64,000 nucleotides of DNA, from contig JAFKAC010000025.1 of NCBI GenBank assembly GCA_025766275.1, forward strand, positions 310,001 through 374,000, read 5' to 3'. Below the pieces are notes generated by a model. That model was given only the letters and a program-made list of their open reading frames with translations. It did no database searches and was not told where the DNA came from. Shown here piece by piece: positions 10,247-22,517 of the stretch. Positions within the stretch are counted from its first letter, which is position 1, and each line of letters starts with the position of its first letter. Both the position numbers and the translations under genes were made by a program. This DNA comes from Lactarius indigo (lineage: Eukaryota; Basidiomycota; Agaricomycetes; Russulales; Russulaceae).

Positions 10247-11400
10247 TGTCTGACTGTCTGACTGTCTGACTGTCTGACTGTCTGACTGTCTGACACTCCA
10301 ACTGTCTGACACTCCGACTGTCTGACACTCCGACTGTCTGACACTCCAACTCTCTGACTCTCCAACTCTCTGACACTCCAACTCTCTGACACTCCGACTC
10401 TCTGACTCTCTGACTCTCTGACTCTCTGACTCTCTGACTCTCCAACTCTCTGACTGTCTGACTCTCCGACTGTCTGACTGTCTGACACTCTGACACTCTG
10501 ACTGTCTGACACTCTGACACTCTGACTGTCTGACTGTCTGGCTGGCTGACTCTCTGACACTCCAACACTCTGACTGTCTGACTGTCTGACTCTCCGACAC
10601 TCTGACACTCTGACTCTCCGACTCTCTGACTCTCTGACTCTCCGACTCTCTGACTCTCTGACTCTCCGACTCTCTGACTCTCTGACTCTCCGACTCTCTG
10701 ACTCTCCGACTGTCTGACTGTCTGACTGTCTGACTCTCCGACACTCTGACGCTCTGACTCTCCGACTCTCTGATTCTCCAACTCTCTGACTGTCTGACTG
10801 TCTGACACTCTGACTGTCTGATGCTCTGACTCTCCAACTCTCTGACTCTCCAACACTCTGACTGTCTGACTGTCTGACTGTCTGACACTCTGACACTCTG
10901 ACTCTCCAACTCTCTGATTCTCCGACTCTCTGACACTCTGACACTCTGACACTCTGACACTCTGACTCTCTGACACTCTGACACTCTGACACTCTGACTG
11001 TCTGACTGTCTGACTGTCTGACTGTCTGACTGTCTGACACTCTGACACTCTGACACTCTGACTCTCCGATTCTCCGACTCTCTGACACTCCAACTCTCTG
11101 ACTGTCTGACTGTCTGACTGTCTGACTGTCTGACACTCTGACACTCTGACACTCTGACTGTCTGACTGTCTGACTGTCTGACACTCTGACACTCTGACTC
11201 TCCAACTCTCTGATTCTCCGACTCTCTGACTCTCCAACACTCTGACTGTCTGACTGTCTGACTGTCTGACACTCCGACACTCTGACTGTCTGACTGTCTG
11301 ACACTCTGACTGTCTGACACTCTGACTCTCCGACACTCTGACAATCTGACTTTCAAACTCTCTGACACTCTGACACTCCAACTCTCTGACACTGTGAGTC
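9827..11400 (-). repeat. 8-bp minisatellite, right array, inverted relative to the left array
   Basis: About 195 units read TCTGACAC, TCTGACTC, TCTGACTG, TCCAACTC and TCCGACTC on the plus strand. These are reverse complements of the left-array units. The array starts within 10 bp of the right target duplication of the solo LTR and decays into AT-rich DNA near 11400. Open frames of 530-548 codons on the minus strand arise because the unit has no stops. Confidence 0.95.
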
Positions 11401-11912
11401 TCCAATTCTGACACTTATTGAATATATTATCTATAAATAGTTTCCCTAAATAATATATTATGTGAGTTTCAGGTAACCTGGCTTACTGATTTTGTGATAA
11501 CTTTTAAATTTTTACATGGAGTCTTGTGTAGCAGAAATTGTTAAGTTATTTTTCAATGAAAAACGTTAAATCTTTTCTGGATGTGGCCACAGAATGGACT
11601 GTGAAAAAATGTGTGACAGGTGTGACAGGTATGGATTTTATGTCTTTTCAGGGATTTTCTGTTTTTGAGAAATTGTGGAGAGACTTTAAATTCATGCCAC
11701 AGCTTTTCTTGAGGACAATTGTGACATAAGCTATATGTTTTTTGCATATGTAATTGTTAAGTTTTTTCACAGTTTTTCTCATCTGATAATCCCTGAATGG
11801 ACTTAAAGTCCATTTACCATAATTTTCCGAGTACAGATTTTATAAAATCTTTAAGTATTAGTCATCACTTTTTTACAATCTTTTCGTGTAAAGACAGAAT
11901 CATGCTGTCAGT
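11401..11912. other. AT-rich non-coding sequence
   Basis: Markedly more AT-rich than its surroundings (for example ATATATTATCTATAAATAG near 11425). No coding or RNA gene is seen. It joins abruptly to the middle of an ankyrin exon at about 11913, so it lies at the breakpoint that removed the 5' part of NLR-1. Confidence 0.6.
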
Positions 11913-13478
11913 GAGAGAAGGCTGAAACTGTGAGGTTATTGGTCAAGCACGGGGTGGATGTGACAGCACAAGACGAGGATCACTCAACTCCTTTGCACCT
12001 GGCGTCGTCCTGGGGGAATCTTGAGATTATGCAGCTATTGATAGAGCACGGCGCGGATGTAATTGTCCAGGATGGGAGAGGCAGAACACCTTTACATATG
12101 GTGTCGTCTTGGGTGGGTTCTAGAGCCACGTCATTCTTGTTCCCTTACAGGCCTGATGAAAATCGACAGGATGATGATCAGCAGCTACGCTCGTACAATG
12201 TGAAGGCCGATGCCGTAAGGCTATTGATTGATCATGGTGCGGCCGTGACAGTTCAAGATGCGACCCACTCTACGGCTTTGCATCTGGCGGCATTCTCAGG
12301 GAGTACTGAAACCGTGCGGCTATTGATAGAGCACGGTGCGGATGCCACCGCACAAGATCGGATCCACAGGACGCCTTTGCATATGGCCTCGGCTTGGGTG
12401 AGCACGTCATTCTTGATCCAGAATAGGGCTAATGTGAAGTATAGGATGATACTAGAAGCCATCTACCGCTCCCCGGTGACGAGAAGTACGACGTGAAGGC
12501 CGACACTGTGAGGTTATTGATCGATCATGGGGCAGATGTGACAGCGAAGGATGCCACCTACTCGACACCTTTGCATCTGGCATCTTCCTATGGAAGTACC
12601 GAAACGGTCCAGCTATTGATCGAGCGTGGCGCGGACGTCACCGCGCAAGACGGGAGCCATAGGACGCCATTGCATTTGGCGTCGTCTTGGGTGAGTGCCA
12701 AAACCATGTTACTCTTGATCCGGCGCAGGGCCGATGTTAGTGTACAGGAGGACTGCTTGCACTCGCGACGCTATGCTGCGAATTCCCGCGCGAAGGCAGA
12801 CACCGTGAGGCTGTTGATCGATCATGGGGCAGACTTGACTGCGCAGGATGATCACCACTCGACGCCTTTACACCTGGCGTCGTCTTTTGGGAGCGCTGAT
12901 ACGGTGCAGCTATTGATTGAACGCGGCGCGGATGTGACAGCACAAGATGGGAATCACAGGACGGCTTTACATTTAGCGTCATCTCGGGTGAGTACAGGGA
13001 CTGCGCGACTCTTTATCCGGCGCGTACTGATGTTAATGCATTCGACTTGGCACAGGATGAGAGGCTCTTTGACGAACAAGACGACTGGCAAAAGTCATTG
13101 CGTCGGGCGAAGTCTTACAACAAGGCTGATACCGTACAGCTATTGATCCGACATGGGGCAGACGTCACTGCACGAGACGACACCCACTCGACGCCTTTAC
13201 ATCTTGCGTCATCCAAGTGGAGTGCAGAAACTGTTGAGCTACTGATTCAGCATGGGGCAGATGTCAATGCACAGAATGGGAATCAATCAACGCCACTCCA
13301 CCTGGCGGCATCTTCCTACCATGCAGTGGAAGGGACTATCGTGCGCCTATTACTTAAACACGGCGCAAATATAGATGCGAAGGATGGCGAAGGCCGGACT
13401 CCGGTTGAGATCGCGTCATCGTCGGGTCACTTTTGGGTTGCAAAGTTGTTGTCGGATCACCTTGCGAGTAGAGGATAG
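11913..13478 (+). pseudogene. NLR-1: 5'-truncated ankyrin-repeat gene fragment
   Basis: This is the ankyrin part of a Goodbye-NACHT-ankyrin receptor. It has repeats of the form xTPLHLAS...LLIEHGADVxAQD and short introns, some with GTGAGT or GTGGGT donors and ACAG acceptors. It ends in the same C-terminus as NLR-2 and NLR-3 (NIDAKDGEGRTPVEIAS ... DHLASRG, stop). Homology with NLR-2 starts in the middle of an exon (compare 29455). The Goodbye and NACHT parts are absent and replaced by AT-rich DNA. Without its sensor-switch half it cannot be a normal receptor, though an expressed ankyrin-only product is not excluded. Confidence 0.8.
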
Positions 13479-13567
13479 GATGTATTTCCTGCGTTGTTTA
13501 TAATTCTTCACGGATACACTATTGATCAACAGAAACATTTCTTTGATTATTGAACTCGTGATAACCT

Positions 13568-15557
13568 GATACAAACGGGATTTCCACTGCTTCAGCTACG
13601 AAGTCGTAATCTCGATCGCGCTCTGCATGTAAGGACAATGGTGCGCCGCATACGCAACACCGTCGATGATTCGAACATCCGGGTTTTCTCACAAACATGG
13701 TTACATGAACAACTCGGCCATTATTTGTAAGAGATCTGGCAGGGGTGCAAATTTGCGGACCAACATAAGTACGTCAGTAGGGAACTGAGGCAACAACAGC
13801 AGACCCAGCTACGCCGTCGTCTCCGTGACGGAGACGACGTGAACCTGGGTCATTTTACCTCCTTATACAGTACTAGGCAACCGTTTGCCTTTCACTTCAA
13901 CTGGTTTTTTTTCGTATAGTAGCTGATTCGTCGGCAGCTGTGTTGGCTGAGGTAGTGCAGCAACAAGAGTAACCACCGCTGACCTTCCTATACACTCTAC
14001 CTTACTTTCCTACATATTGGTTCCTCTCTGCACCTTATCGACCTCGACACACCCCCGAGCCATAGCCGCGCCATCTCCTAGTGCCCTGGGTGAGCTCTGA
14101 GCAGTCAATGACAGTAATATTATGGCCGTTGCGACAACAGCTGAGGCGGCATGTGCGAGTGTAACGATGGCATATTGGACGGAGTATCGGACGATATGCT
14201 CCTCGAAGTCGAGTTGGCGAAGGGAAAGGAGGGAGTGAGAGGCGAGGGTTCACGGGTTAGGATGGCCGGTTGATATAGGATACCGTAGCTCAAGACAACG
14301 CACCTCTGGCTGGCTAGTCCTTTCCCCAAAGGACCTCCCCGATCTGCTACGTCATCTTGCTTGCCTGATCTAGGTGATGGCGGGCCCAGCGCCCGCTGAC
14401 CTGAGCGCGACTCTCAACAACACTTGTACTGGCCCAAGAGATTGCTTTAATGTGATCTATTCGTCGGATTGAGCATCAGGTCCACTGCGGCTGAAAGTGG
14501 GACCCACAACGGTGGAATGGTGGGGAGAAAGAGAGGCGGGAATGGGAGAAACATCAGAACGCACGATCTACCTCCCCAAAGTTGATGAATTTGTCCTTTT
14601 GCAACGATCCAGCCTTTGTCTTACTTCCTCTGATCGAATACATTCCACATAAGAGGTCCGGTATGGCGACGAAACATAATAGAGTGCATGAGTTTGTTTA
14701 TCCTTTAACTCTTCACAGAGACGCTTGAAAAGGGATTTTCAGTGGATCTTCGTGCGAAGAAGTGCGAGCCCCGATGACGGGCAAGACAATGTGACGATAT
14801 TACAATGTTTCTGGAAGGCTGCGAACGCTACGAGAGGTAAGATTGGAGGTCTTCAGTGGGAGTGACGAAGCTGGCCAAGGCGTGAAGGAGCGATGTGAAT
14901 AATGCCCATCAATGTGGACTTCCTGGTTTTATCCGCGAAATAGCACATGCATGTACAACCGCGCTACAGTACGGTACACGTGATGTTTGACGCCGGCGGG
15001 CCGGCCCTGCACAGCTCCGAGTCGTCGTCTCTAGAGACACGGTTCCGACTCCCACTCGCTCTCCGAGTCACAGTATATTCTCAATTGACATCACCCCAAT
15101 ACACATATACAAGCCTGCGTCTCACCTATCGCTCGTCCCTGTTCAGGCCCTGTAGGCCATCATCCAGCGGTGTTGTTCCACCTCTCTCCAATGGTGAGTC
15201 AGTCACATTTAGGTCGCATTCGCTCTTACAGCTTCCCGTAAAGATTTAATCGTGTCATTCGTCCCAACACATTGCGACCTCGTTTCCTTGGCATTGACAT
15301 ATCGTGTCCTCGTACAGATAATAATATCCGTACATGCCGCGTACTGTAGTATCCGCGTACACAGTAAGCGCCGACCACCCCCCTGGGCGACCATCGCCGT
15401 ACGCCTGGACCGCACGGTCGGTGTGCACTGTCTCGTCTTTTTAAATCAGTCAGAAGGAGGGCGCTCCCTCCCAGATCACGCACCAAGCATCGCCCTTCAT
15501 CCGCTAAGACACCTGTGAAGCCCAGGCGCAGGACGTGGAAAGCACATGGTTGCGGGT
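13568..15557. repeat. NLR intergenic block, copy i
   Basis: About 2.0 kb following the NLR-1 3' end. It recurs in tandem at 15558, after NLR-2 at about 31117 and after NLR-3 at about 41430. Shared landmarks include TTTCCACTGC near its start, GCTGATTCGTCGGC, and CCCCGAGC within a conserved AT-poor stretch. Its right end holds a badly decayed copy of the F-box start (near 15230). No intact gene is seen. Confidence 0.75.
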
Positions 15558-17326
15558 TGATACAAATGCGGATTTCCACTGCTACAGCTACGAAGTCGTA
15601 ATCCTCGATCGCGCTCGGCATGTAAGGACAATGGTGCGCCGCATACGCAACACCGTCGACCTTCAAGTGATCACGGCTTCGAACATCCGAGTTTGCTCGC
15701 AAACAACTCGGCCATTATTTGCAAGATATCTAGCAGGGGTGTACATTTACAGCTACCAAAGGTTGCGATCAATGCGGACCGATATAAGTACGTTGGACGG
15801 GAACTGAGGCAACATCAGTAGACCCAGCTACGGAGACGACGTGCACTTGCACCTGCGACATTTTACCTCCTTACACAGTACTAGGGGCCGTCTAGGCAAC
15901 CGTGTACCTTTCATTTAAACTGCTTTCATATAGTAGCTGATTCGTCGGCAGCTGTGTTGGCTGCGGGGGTATAGCAACAAGAGCAACCACCGCTCACCTT
16001 CCTATGCACTCTACCTTACTTTCCTACATATTGACTATCTCTGCAACTTGTCGACCTCGACACACCCCCGAGCCATAGCCGCACCATCTCCTAGGGTCTT
16101 AGGTAGGCTCTGAGCAGTCAAAAAGGAAATATTAAGGTCGTTGTGACAACGAGGTGGCATGTGCGAGTGTAGCGATGGTATATTAGACGGAGTATCAGAC
16201 GATATGCTCGTCGGTGTCGTTAACGAAGAGAAAGGTGGGAGTGAGAAGCGAGGGTTTACTGAGGGATGATCGAATGATGTAGGATGCTGCAGTGTAGGAC
16301 GACGCACCTCTGGCGGTCTAGTTCTTTCCCCAAAGGACCTCCCCGATCTGCTATATCATCTTGCTTGCCTGAACTAGATGATGGCGGGCCCAGCGCCCGC
16401 TGACCCAAGTGCGACTCTTAGGAACACTTGTACAGGCCCTAGAGAGCACATCGATGTGATGTATTCGTCGGATTGAGCATCAGGTTCATCGTGGCCTAGA
16501 GTGAACCCCCAAAGGTGGAATGGCAGGGAGAAAGTATTAGAAGTTGGGAGGTGGGAATGGGAGAAACATCGGAACGCACAGTCGACCTCCTCAAAACTGA
16601 TAAACTTGTCGCTTGTCGTAGCCTATGCGGACTCCCGCAATGATCCGGCCTTCACCTTACCTCCTCTGGTTGCATACATCCCACCTCAGAGGTCCGATAA
16701 GGCGTTGAAACATAACAGTACTTGAGTTTGTTCATCCTTTTACGCTTCATAGCGACTCTTGGGAAGGTGGGTGCCGCATACTGAAATGCTGTGAATAACT
16801 TGGGCGACTCGAAATTGATGTATAGTGAACTGTTGTCGGGATCTTCACTGGGCCTTCGTATGAAGAAGTCCGAGATCTGATGATAGGCAAAACGATCGAA
16901 CAACGTTACAACGTTTGTGGAAGGCTGCGGACGCTACTTGAGGCAAGACTGGCAGATTTAGCGGGAGTGATGAAACGGGACAAAGGCGTGCAGGAGCGAG
17001 GCGAAAAACACCCAACTCGGGATCCTGGGGTTTTACCCGCGATAAATAGCACAACGGTATAGTACAGCACACGTGGTATTTGACGCCGGTCTGACGGCGG
17101 GCCGGCCCTGCAAAACAGCTCCGAGTCGCCGTCTATCGAGGCATGATGGCTCCCACTCGCGCACAGTATCTTCTCAGCTGACATCACCTCAATACGCATA
17201 TACAAGGCTACATCTCACCTATCACTCGTCCCTGTTCACGTGCTGTAGGCCATTATTCAGCGGTGTTATTCTACTTCTCTAGCCAGTAGTGAGTCATGTC
17301 ACATCTAGGTCGCCTTCGCTCTTACA
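15558..17326. repeat. NLR intergenic block, copy ii (tandem to copy i)
   Basis: Second head-to-tail copy, offset about 1990 bp from copy i with the same landmarks in the same order. It is followed by a longer F-box/LRR-like remnant that copy i lacks. Short open frames here are not conserved between copies, so I do not call genes. Confidence 0.75.
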
Positions 17327-18850
17327 GCTCCCCATAGAGCTCCTCGATCTAATCGCATCATCTGTCCACACATACTACATACTGCGACCTCATCTCCTTG
17401 GCATTAACCTGTCATGCCTTCGCACTCGTGATAATCCCCACATAGTCTGCATACCGTACTTTCCGCATACACAATGAGCTCGGACCAGCCCCTTGGGCGA
17501 CCATTGCTGCTCACCCGGACCGCATGGTTCGACAAGTCGGAAGGAGAGCGCTTCCTCTCAGAATGTGCACCAAGCATCAATCTCCCCTCAGTCAGATCAT
17601 CTTTGAAGCCCGGGCGCAAAGCGTGGAAGCACATGGTGCCAGGTGGAATGTTGAGATCTGGAGGCGGCGGCAAGCTCGTGATGCCGAACCTGCACATGCT
17701 GGCCCTCACGGCATGGGCGCACGCCAGAGTACCATGCTGCCGAGATGAACTTTCGGGCGGCTATTGTGGGAGCCAACTCCTTGAAGCACCTCGAGTATTC
17801 CCTGCCGCCGCACGATGTGCGTGCGTCGCCAATCAGATCCACGGCCGATGTGCAGTTGTATCCGGTTCGTCTTTGACTGGGTTCGGCCATATCGGAGCTG
17901 ACTATTCGCAGTTATGGTCTGTCTCGAGCCTTACCTCACTGAGTGTAGAGCATGCCGCATTCCTCCGGCACCCGCCGAGCGTCGTCCAGTTCTCCTGCGT
18001 CTCGCGCAACTCACCCTTACTCGAGGTACTCCCCTACGACTCCTGCTCTTCCTCTTGGCTAATGTCACGCTGGCATGCTAGAGCCTCACGCTCGTGGTGC
18101 GTGATCTGTCATTCGATCCGCACGCTCTCCTCGACGATGTGTGCTTCCCGCGCCTACGAGCGCTTGCCCTCGACATTCTCGTGCCTGGGGTGCCATCAAA
18201 TGCGTGTACTCACTATGCTTCTAGAGCACACGCCGACGCTGCAGCACGCAGCATGGAAGCACCTTGACCCTGGAGAGCTGTCCACCAGCGCTCTACCAGC
18301 GCAACAGACGCTTCACGTAATGGAAGTGTGCCTCAGCGGGGCGCGCGCTGCTGCATGACGGTGCTGCTTTAGAGGCGCTCGGGAGCGTATGCGTGGATGC
18401 GGCCGCGCTCGAGGCGCTGGCGCACATGCGCGGGGAGGCGCTGCGCCGTCTCGAGGTTGCGTCGTTCGAGAGCATCGCGGTGCTCGTACGCGCCGTGCGG
18501 CTGTTCCCGCGCCTGCGTTGGCTGTGCCTGCCCACTGTCAACTATTGCCGCGAGCACTCGCCCGTCACGCTGGTACCCGTGCATCTGGTACGTCCCCTCG
18601 CACCAAACTACCTGCGTTGCGCTAACGGAGTTAGGGCGAGTGGGTCGAGGTGCTTGCGGCGCTACCAGAGCCCGAGGTGTTCCGCGGGGTGTCGATCTTC
18701 CGCGATCCTGAGAGCACTACGATAGAGGAGGATGACGGGCGCGCGGGCGATATCTTGAGCTTGTGCCTGCGGATGCAGCAGGTCGAGCATTGGGATCTTG
18801 ACCCCGCTCGCGCGATTGCCTAGGCACGGGAGGGCGACCGGGTGTGGTGC
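17327..18850 (+). pseudogene. F-box/LRR-like gene remnant
   Basis: After a splice-acceptor-like CTTACAG the sequence reads LPIELLDLIASSV...LRPHLLGINLSCLR, which resembles the start of basidiomycete F-box proteins (substrate adaptors of SCF ubiquitin ligases). Further on, leucine-rich stretches such as LWSVSSLTSLSVEHAAFL (near 17910) and RLFPRLRWLCLPTVNY (near 18500) look like degenerate LRRs, but they lie in different frames. I see no single frame or intron set that restores a protein. A related remnant precedes NLR-3. Confidence 0.45.
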
Positions 18851-19026
18851 GTAGAAGAAGTTTCTAGGTTGGATGGGGGCTCCGCGTGGGGTATGTGGGA
18901 AACCCACTTCGATGGGACGTGTTCGTACTAGGTGGTATGGCGGTATGATAACCTGTATAAAGCACGGTAGGGGCAAATCCCTGAGATAATTGAAACATTT
19001 CGCACAAAAAAGCCCTTGATGGGCAC

Positions 19027-19158
19027 GTTGGCACTTTGGGCGTCTACGACCGAATACAGCAAGCCTTACACAACTTTCAACAGCCAGAGATGCCCACGCT
19101 CACCAGCGCTTGCCAGCCGTCGAGTTGATCTCATCTACCACGGCGCCGCCCTCTCAGC
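19027..19158 (+). promoter_or_regulatory. Conserved 5' flank of NLR-2
   Basis: About 130 bp before the NLR-2 start codon are nearly the same as the 130 bp before NLR-3 (34817-34951), beginning GGCACTTTGGGCGTCT and ending just before ATG. Farther upstream the two copies differ. It probably contains the 5' UTR and core promoter. No clear TATA box is visible. Confidence 0.5.
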
Positions 19159-22100
19159 ATGAGTCAATCCTCCGCTCCTAGCTCGTCCTCGAAGACTCCC
19201 GCAACGACTCCATCCTCTTCCAATTTCAAAATCATCTTCGAAAAGGCGATCAAGGAATATAATAAAAAGACAAAACACGATCTCATCGCTCATCCTCTCG
19301 CCACCCAGCTTCAACCATGCGACTCTCCTGCGGCCATTCTAACTATACTTCAAGAGCAAGTCGACCAGTTCAAACAGTCACGGAGCGCCGACGAGAGATT
19401 GCACAAATGGCTCAATCCAACGATCAACGTACTGTACGCATTCTCCCAGACACTTGGCGAAGGAATTGGTTTGGTGAATATCTATTGGTCTGTCAGAAAT
19501 ATCGCTCTAATACCAACTCGGCAGGCTTTCTCTCCTGCTAAAGTGATATTTGCTGGTGCCGGTGTTCTCCTCTTGGTCAGTGATCTCATTTGTCTACTCA
19601 TGAGGTCTATTGTGACATCGGTGGTCGTCAGGCGGCAAAAGAAGTCGAAGCCAGCCAAGACGTCCTCATCGATATCTTTGAGCGCATCGAATATTTCTTT
19701 ATACGACTGGAGATTTATACCAAAGTCCCACCAACCCCGGCGATGACGAATATGATGGTGAAGATAATGGTGGAGGTGCTGGATATTCTTGGGACTGCCA
19801 CGAAGGAAATGAAGCAGAGTCGAGCGAGTGGGTTTATATTTCACCATACGCACGGGCTTAGGTTTCTGGACGCTGACGACTACATACAGGAAAGTTTCTA
19901 AAGAAGGTGGCGGGAATAAGGAGGTTGGAAGATGGGTTGAGGAAGTTGGACAAAATGACGAACGAAGAGGCTCGAATGGCGAATGCGGAGGTGCTGAGGG
20001 TTGCACACGATATCGACAAAAAGGTGGAGGCGGTTGGCGCTGGCATGAAGGACGTCGACGAGAATGTCCAAGTGGTCGACGAAAAAGTGCAAGTTATTAT
20101 CGACGGTGCGTAAACTGTGCTTAGCAAAGTCATCGACGTCATCACCAATGTTGAAATATCTAGACGGAAGGGAAGCCAAATTGATCATGCAAACAACTTC
20201 GCACAACGTAGACGTCCTAAAGCGTTTGTCATCAATCTCGTCATGGTCGATGGTCGAGCACCTGACATGCTTCCAGGGGGGGAATTACTTCAGAACCTTA
20301 GAAAATGGCAATCTCCTTCTGATCCGTCCACAAATCACATTATTGCATCTGATCGTCAACACGACGGAACAGCCGAGTGGTTCTGTAAGGGCAACACATT
20401 TGAGGAATGGAAGGCGACCGGTTCGCTGCTGTGGGTCCACGGGAAACGTACGCCCCTCTTACTCTTCGCAAATTCTGTGATCTGAGGTACCACATATTCC
20501 GTAGCGGGCTCTGGGAAAGTATTCTGTGGTTCGTCGCCTCTCAATTCTCGCATATCAAGTAGTAACTAACAACTACCGAGAAGCTCTGCGATTATTAATG
20601 ATATCGACGCCCTGAACAAGGCTGGATCAGCATCCATGGCGTACTTTTACTTCGATTTTAGGGATGTCGCCAAGCAATCCCGCCGCGATCTACTTCGCTC
20701 ACTTCTCATCCAACTCTCTGATTCTTCCCATCCCTTCTGCGACATACTCTCTCGGCTCTATGACGCATATGGCAAAGGCACACGTCAGCCCAGCGACAAA
20801 GCATTGATGCACTGCCTCAAGGAGATGCTCGCCCTCCCCAATCAGCGTCTAGTTTATTTGGTCATGGATGCCCTTGACGAGTGTCCCAATATCTCTGGAA
20901 TTCCATCGACTCGCGAATTGGTCCTTGACGTCGTGAAGGAGCTGGTCGAGCTGCGCGTTTCAAGTCTTCGTATCTGCGTGACTAGTCGTCCGGAGGTCGA
21001 CATCCAGTACGCGATCGGGCGGCTCACGCATTGTTCTGTATCCCTTCACAACGAAAGCGGACAAGAGAAGGATATCGCCGAATATATCAAATCTGTTGTG
21101 TATTCTCCCTCGAATACGATGATGAGGCGATGGAGGGATGAGGACAAAGAAATGGTGATACAGACGCTGTCGGAACGAGCTGACGGAATGTAAGAGCGTT
21201 TAAGGTCCGCCGATGACACTTGCTTATTTTGTTCAGGTTCCGATGGGTCTTTTGTCAGCTGGAGACGCTGCGACATTGCCTGCCGCAGAACGTCCCACAT
21301 ATTCTACGGCAACTTCCTGCGACATTGGACGAGACATATGCACGGGTGCTGAAGGAAATCGGGACGACCAACCAACTTTATGCACGTCGTCTGTTACAAT
21401 GTCTCACCGTGGCGAAGCGTCCACTTCGTGTGGAGGAGCTTGCAGAGATCCTTGCACTCGACTTTTCGGGCGGAGAGATACCAGAGCTGAAGGAGAATTG
21501 GCGGTGGAAGGATCAGCAAGATGCGGTGCTGTCTACGTGCTCCAGTCTTATTTCCGTTGTCAGTGATCGCTCTGACGAGGGCCGCCGCGTGGTCCAATTT
21601 TCACACTTTTCGGTCCAAGCATTCCTGACCTCGGATCGCCTGGCTACCTCGAGTGCAGATATTTCATGCTTTCATATCCTTCCCGAGCCGGCACACACCG
21701 TCATTGTTAAGGCCTGTTTGGGGATCCTGCTCCAGCATCGGGTCGACGATTCCAAGGTTGGACATCATTCTCCTCTGGCTCTGTATGCCACCGAGCACTG
21801 GGCGGACCATGCGCGGTTCGGGAATGTATGGACGCGTGTAGAAGATGGGATTCGACGTCTGTTCGACAGTTCCAAACCGTATCTCAAAGCGTGGCAGCGT
21901 GTGTTCCGAATTATGTGCCATTCTCCGCCCAATTTCTTCATGTTTCACGACATCGACAAACACATCGGCTCTCCCCTATATTATGCTTCATTGTATGGAC
22001 TCCGCGACCTCGCAGCACAACTCATTACTGAGAATCCCCAGTGTCTAACTAGTCTGGTTAATCGAAATCCCAGCCCACTGGTGGCAGCGTTGCGCTACAA

Positions 22101-22294
22101 ACACTTCGACATTGCGGAGTTGCTTTATCAGCGCGGCATAGACCTGTGTATCAGAGACGACAACAATCGCACTCTACTACATGCTGCATCTCAAGACGGA
22201 CATGTGGATATCGTTAAGTGGCTATTCGACCATGGTGTACCCGCAAATTCCCAACAGGACAACCACAATACTGTCCTCTATTCGGCAGAGGTGA
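19159..22294 (+). pseudogene. NLR-2, 5' part: Goodbye domain and NACHT ATPase, broken
   Basis: The start encodes a fungal Goodbye-type STAND N-terminal domain (HPLATQLQPCDSPAAIL ... FSPAKVIFAG), interrupted by short introns, then a coiled-coil-like linker (LRKLDKMTNEEARMANAEVL). A NACHT module follows, with a P-loop split by an intron, Walker B VYLVMDALDEC (near 20860) and the downstream region FRWVFCQLETLRHCLP. The first ankyrin repeats end at SAEVN. Compared with NLR-3 the P-loop exon (20518-20538) lacks one base and reads GSGKV instead of GSGKS, which shifts the frame. Intron 1 has a weaker GTGAAT donor. At about 22295 the gene is cut by a DIRS-like element. Confidence 0.85.
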
Positions 22295-22359
22295 ATAAAC
22301 TGGCCAGTCTGAGGCGGAGTGAGAAACGAGCGGTGCCTTAGAGTGTAGTCTTTGCGCGA

Positions 22360-22412
22360 GCGGAGAGGGCGGCACGTGCTCAGTTTCCTCTTTCGCGCCG
22401 CCACCTCTCCGC
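22360..22412 (+). repeat. GC-rich hairpin near the 5' end of the DIRS-like element
   Basis: The arms GCGGAGAGGGCGGC (22360-22373) and GCCGCCACCTCTCCGC (22397-22412) pair except for a two-base bulge. It lies between the insertion point and the gag start and may belong to the terminal or internal complementary structures of DIRS elements. Confidence 0.5.
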
Positions 22413-22517
22413 CCATTTTCCAACCGGTCTGAAATACCGGTAGTCTTTTATTTCGTAGAGTTCCATTCTTATCAATACATCCAAAGAAGCAAATTCCTTT
22501 AACGTCCACCCGTAAAC

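Noticed and set aside
9658..11414. 530-548-codon open frames on the minus strand over the right array
   Set aside because: Same reason: three overlapping frames are open at once and composition is only the translated 8-bp unit.
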